Assembly: GCA_003162255.1 (NCBI GenBank)
Contig: PMMJ01000145.1
Coordinates: 1,579-31,290, forward strand
DNA: 29,712 bases
Source: Acidobacteriaceae bacterium
GTDB taxonomy: Bacteria > Acidobacteriota > Terriglobia > Terriglobales > Acidobacteriaceae
Reading direction: 5' to 3'
This document shows positions 29,156 through 29,712 of the stretch, in pieces (the first letter of the stretch is position 1; the number at the start of each line of letters is the position of its first letter). Both the position numbers and the translations under genes were made by a program. The notes beneath the pieces were generated by a model that was not told the origin of the DNA, searched no databases, and worked only from the letters and a program-made list of their open reading frames with translations.

Positions 29156-29712
29156 ATGGGTGAACCGGCCGCGAAGGCCTCTTCCTTCTTCAACAGCTCC
29201 AGTGCCTGGGCAAACGTCAGATTCGCGGGAACCCGCTTGAAGCCGCTGAAAATCTCCACCGAACTGATGGAGAGACTCTTGAACAGCAGAATCTTTCCAG
29301 TGAAACGCAAGGTCATTCCTGAAATTTCCCAGAGATTGTCGCCCACCTCCTGCTGCTGAACCAGGAAGCGGCCGCCGCGATCGAGGTGTCCGAGAATTCC
29401 CCAGCCGAAGACGACTTCTTTGAAGAGCGTGCCATCAATGCAGGCCAGGCGGTAACGGATGGGGTCCACCAGTACATAGCCCTGCATGCCGGTCAGGACC
29501 TCTTCCACGTGCGACGGCGGTTGGTAGCGGGGATTGGGCTGGAACTTCAACTTGACGAGAGGTTCGCCGGCCCGGCCAATGCCTGCCGAGCCCGGTTCCT
29601 CTCCGGCGTACTCAAAGAGGAAGGCATCGGGGAGTGCGCGTACGATGCACATCGTGTGCTCGGCGCTCGCGCGCTCCTGTTCGCGCTTCTTTCTCAGTTC
29701 TTCGGGATGGAT
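29152..29712 (-). CDS. Conserved hypothetical protein, 5' end outside the window
   Basis: The frame is open to the right edge, so the N-terminus is missing; 186 residues plus the TAG stop are visible. The visible lead is charged (EELRKKREQERASAEHT), then MCIVRALPDAFLFEYAGEE. Later parts are KLKFQPNPRYQPPSHVEEVLTG, GYVLVDPIRYRLACIDGTLF, VVFGWGILGHLDRGGRF and MTLRFTGKILLFKSLSI, ending with NLTFAQALELLKKEE. I recall this as a recurring acidobacterial protein with a beta-rich domain and no assigned function. It may be an outer-membrane/periplasmic protein of LolA/LppX-like fold, which is a guess from the alternating strands. I would not name it further. Confidence 0.7.
   Translation of the reverse strand: MHPEELRKKREQERASAEHTMCIVRALPDAFLFEYAGEEPGSAGIGRAGEPLVKLKFQPNPRYQPPSHVEEVLTGMQGYVLVDPIRYRLACIDGTLFKEVVFGWGILGHLDRGGRFLVQQQEVGDNLWEISGMTLRFTGKILLFKSLSISSVEIFSGFKRVPANLTFAQALELLKKEEAFAAGSPM

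Noticed and set aside
1..29712. tRNA or rRNA genes
   Set aside because: No cloverleaf with a GTTCAAATC-like T arm and no rRNA-like tract was recognised by eye. A covariance-model search would be decisive.

Overview
The window looks like chromosomal DNA of an Acidobacteriota bacterium, probably class Terriglobia (Koribacter/Sulfotelmatobacter-like). This is inferred from the high G+C content, the protein families present (paired TPR/GT-C membrane proteins, tandem Cys-containing pilins, a GNAT plus OSBS/NSAR pair), intergenic hairpin repeats of several families, and start codons preceded closely by a -10-like hexamer. No rRNA, tRNA, CRISPR array, transposase or phage gene is visible. The genes look like an ordinary vertically inherited backbone with some lineage-specific cassettes.

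Left part (1-8705, mostly minus strand): the 5' end of a PilC-like type IV pilus gene, a LolA-like lipoprotein chaperone, a small plus-strand Cys/Trp protein (55 aa) easily missed by gene callers, a SAM methyltransferase, and a translationally coupled trio of ABC ATPase, ABC-2 permease and TPR protein. Next come two tandem type IV pilin genes, 78% identical by eye. Each has a SigL/sigma-54-type promoter about 45-50 nt upstream of the start, a TGTCA-containing site about 105 bp further up, and an intrinsic terminator. Upstream of the pilins is a large GT-C/TPR membrane protein, a candidate pilin glycosyltransferase.

Middle (8889-17843): a Rieske non-heme iron oxygenase, a second copy of the GT-C/TPR protein on the plus strand, a membrane SpoIIE-type PP2C phosphatase, a radical SAM SPL-family protein ending in a sliding-clamp-like QLDLF motif, and a two-gene M16 peptidase operon (one active subunit, one lacking the zinc site).

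Right part (18019-29712): a TlpA-type thioredoxin, two tandem secreted carboxypeptidase-regulatory-like proteins, a STAS anti-anti-sigma protein with a leaderless-looking promoter, an ABC exporter, PncB, two small uncharacterised proteins, a glycerophosphodiester phosphodiesterase, a Tat-exported DsrE-like protein, MazG overlapping a GNAT acyltransferase, an OSBS/N-succinylamino-acid racemase, and a hypothetical gene cut by the window end.

Functional themes: (i) type IV pili, with PilC, twin pilins and putative pilin-modifying enzymes; (ii) partner-switching regulation (PP2C phosphatase plus STAS); (iii) N-succinyl amino-acid metabolism (GNAT plus OSBS/NSAR); (iv) NAD salvage and nucleotide-pool cleaning (PncB, MazG). 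I did not find an obviously novel defence or mobile system. The most distinctive unit is the twin-pilin cassette with its matched regulatory architecture.
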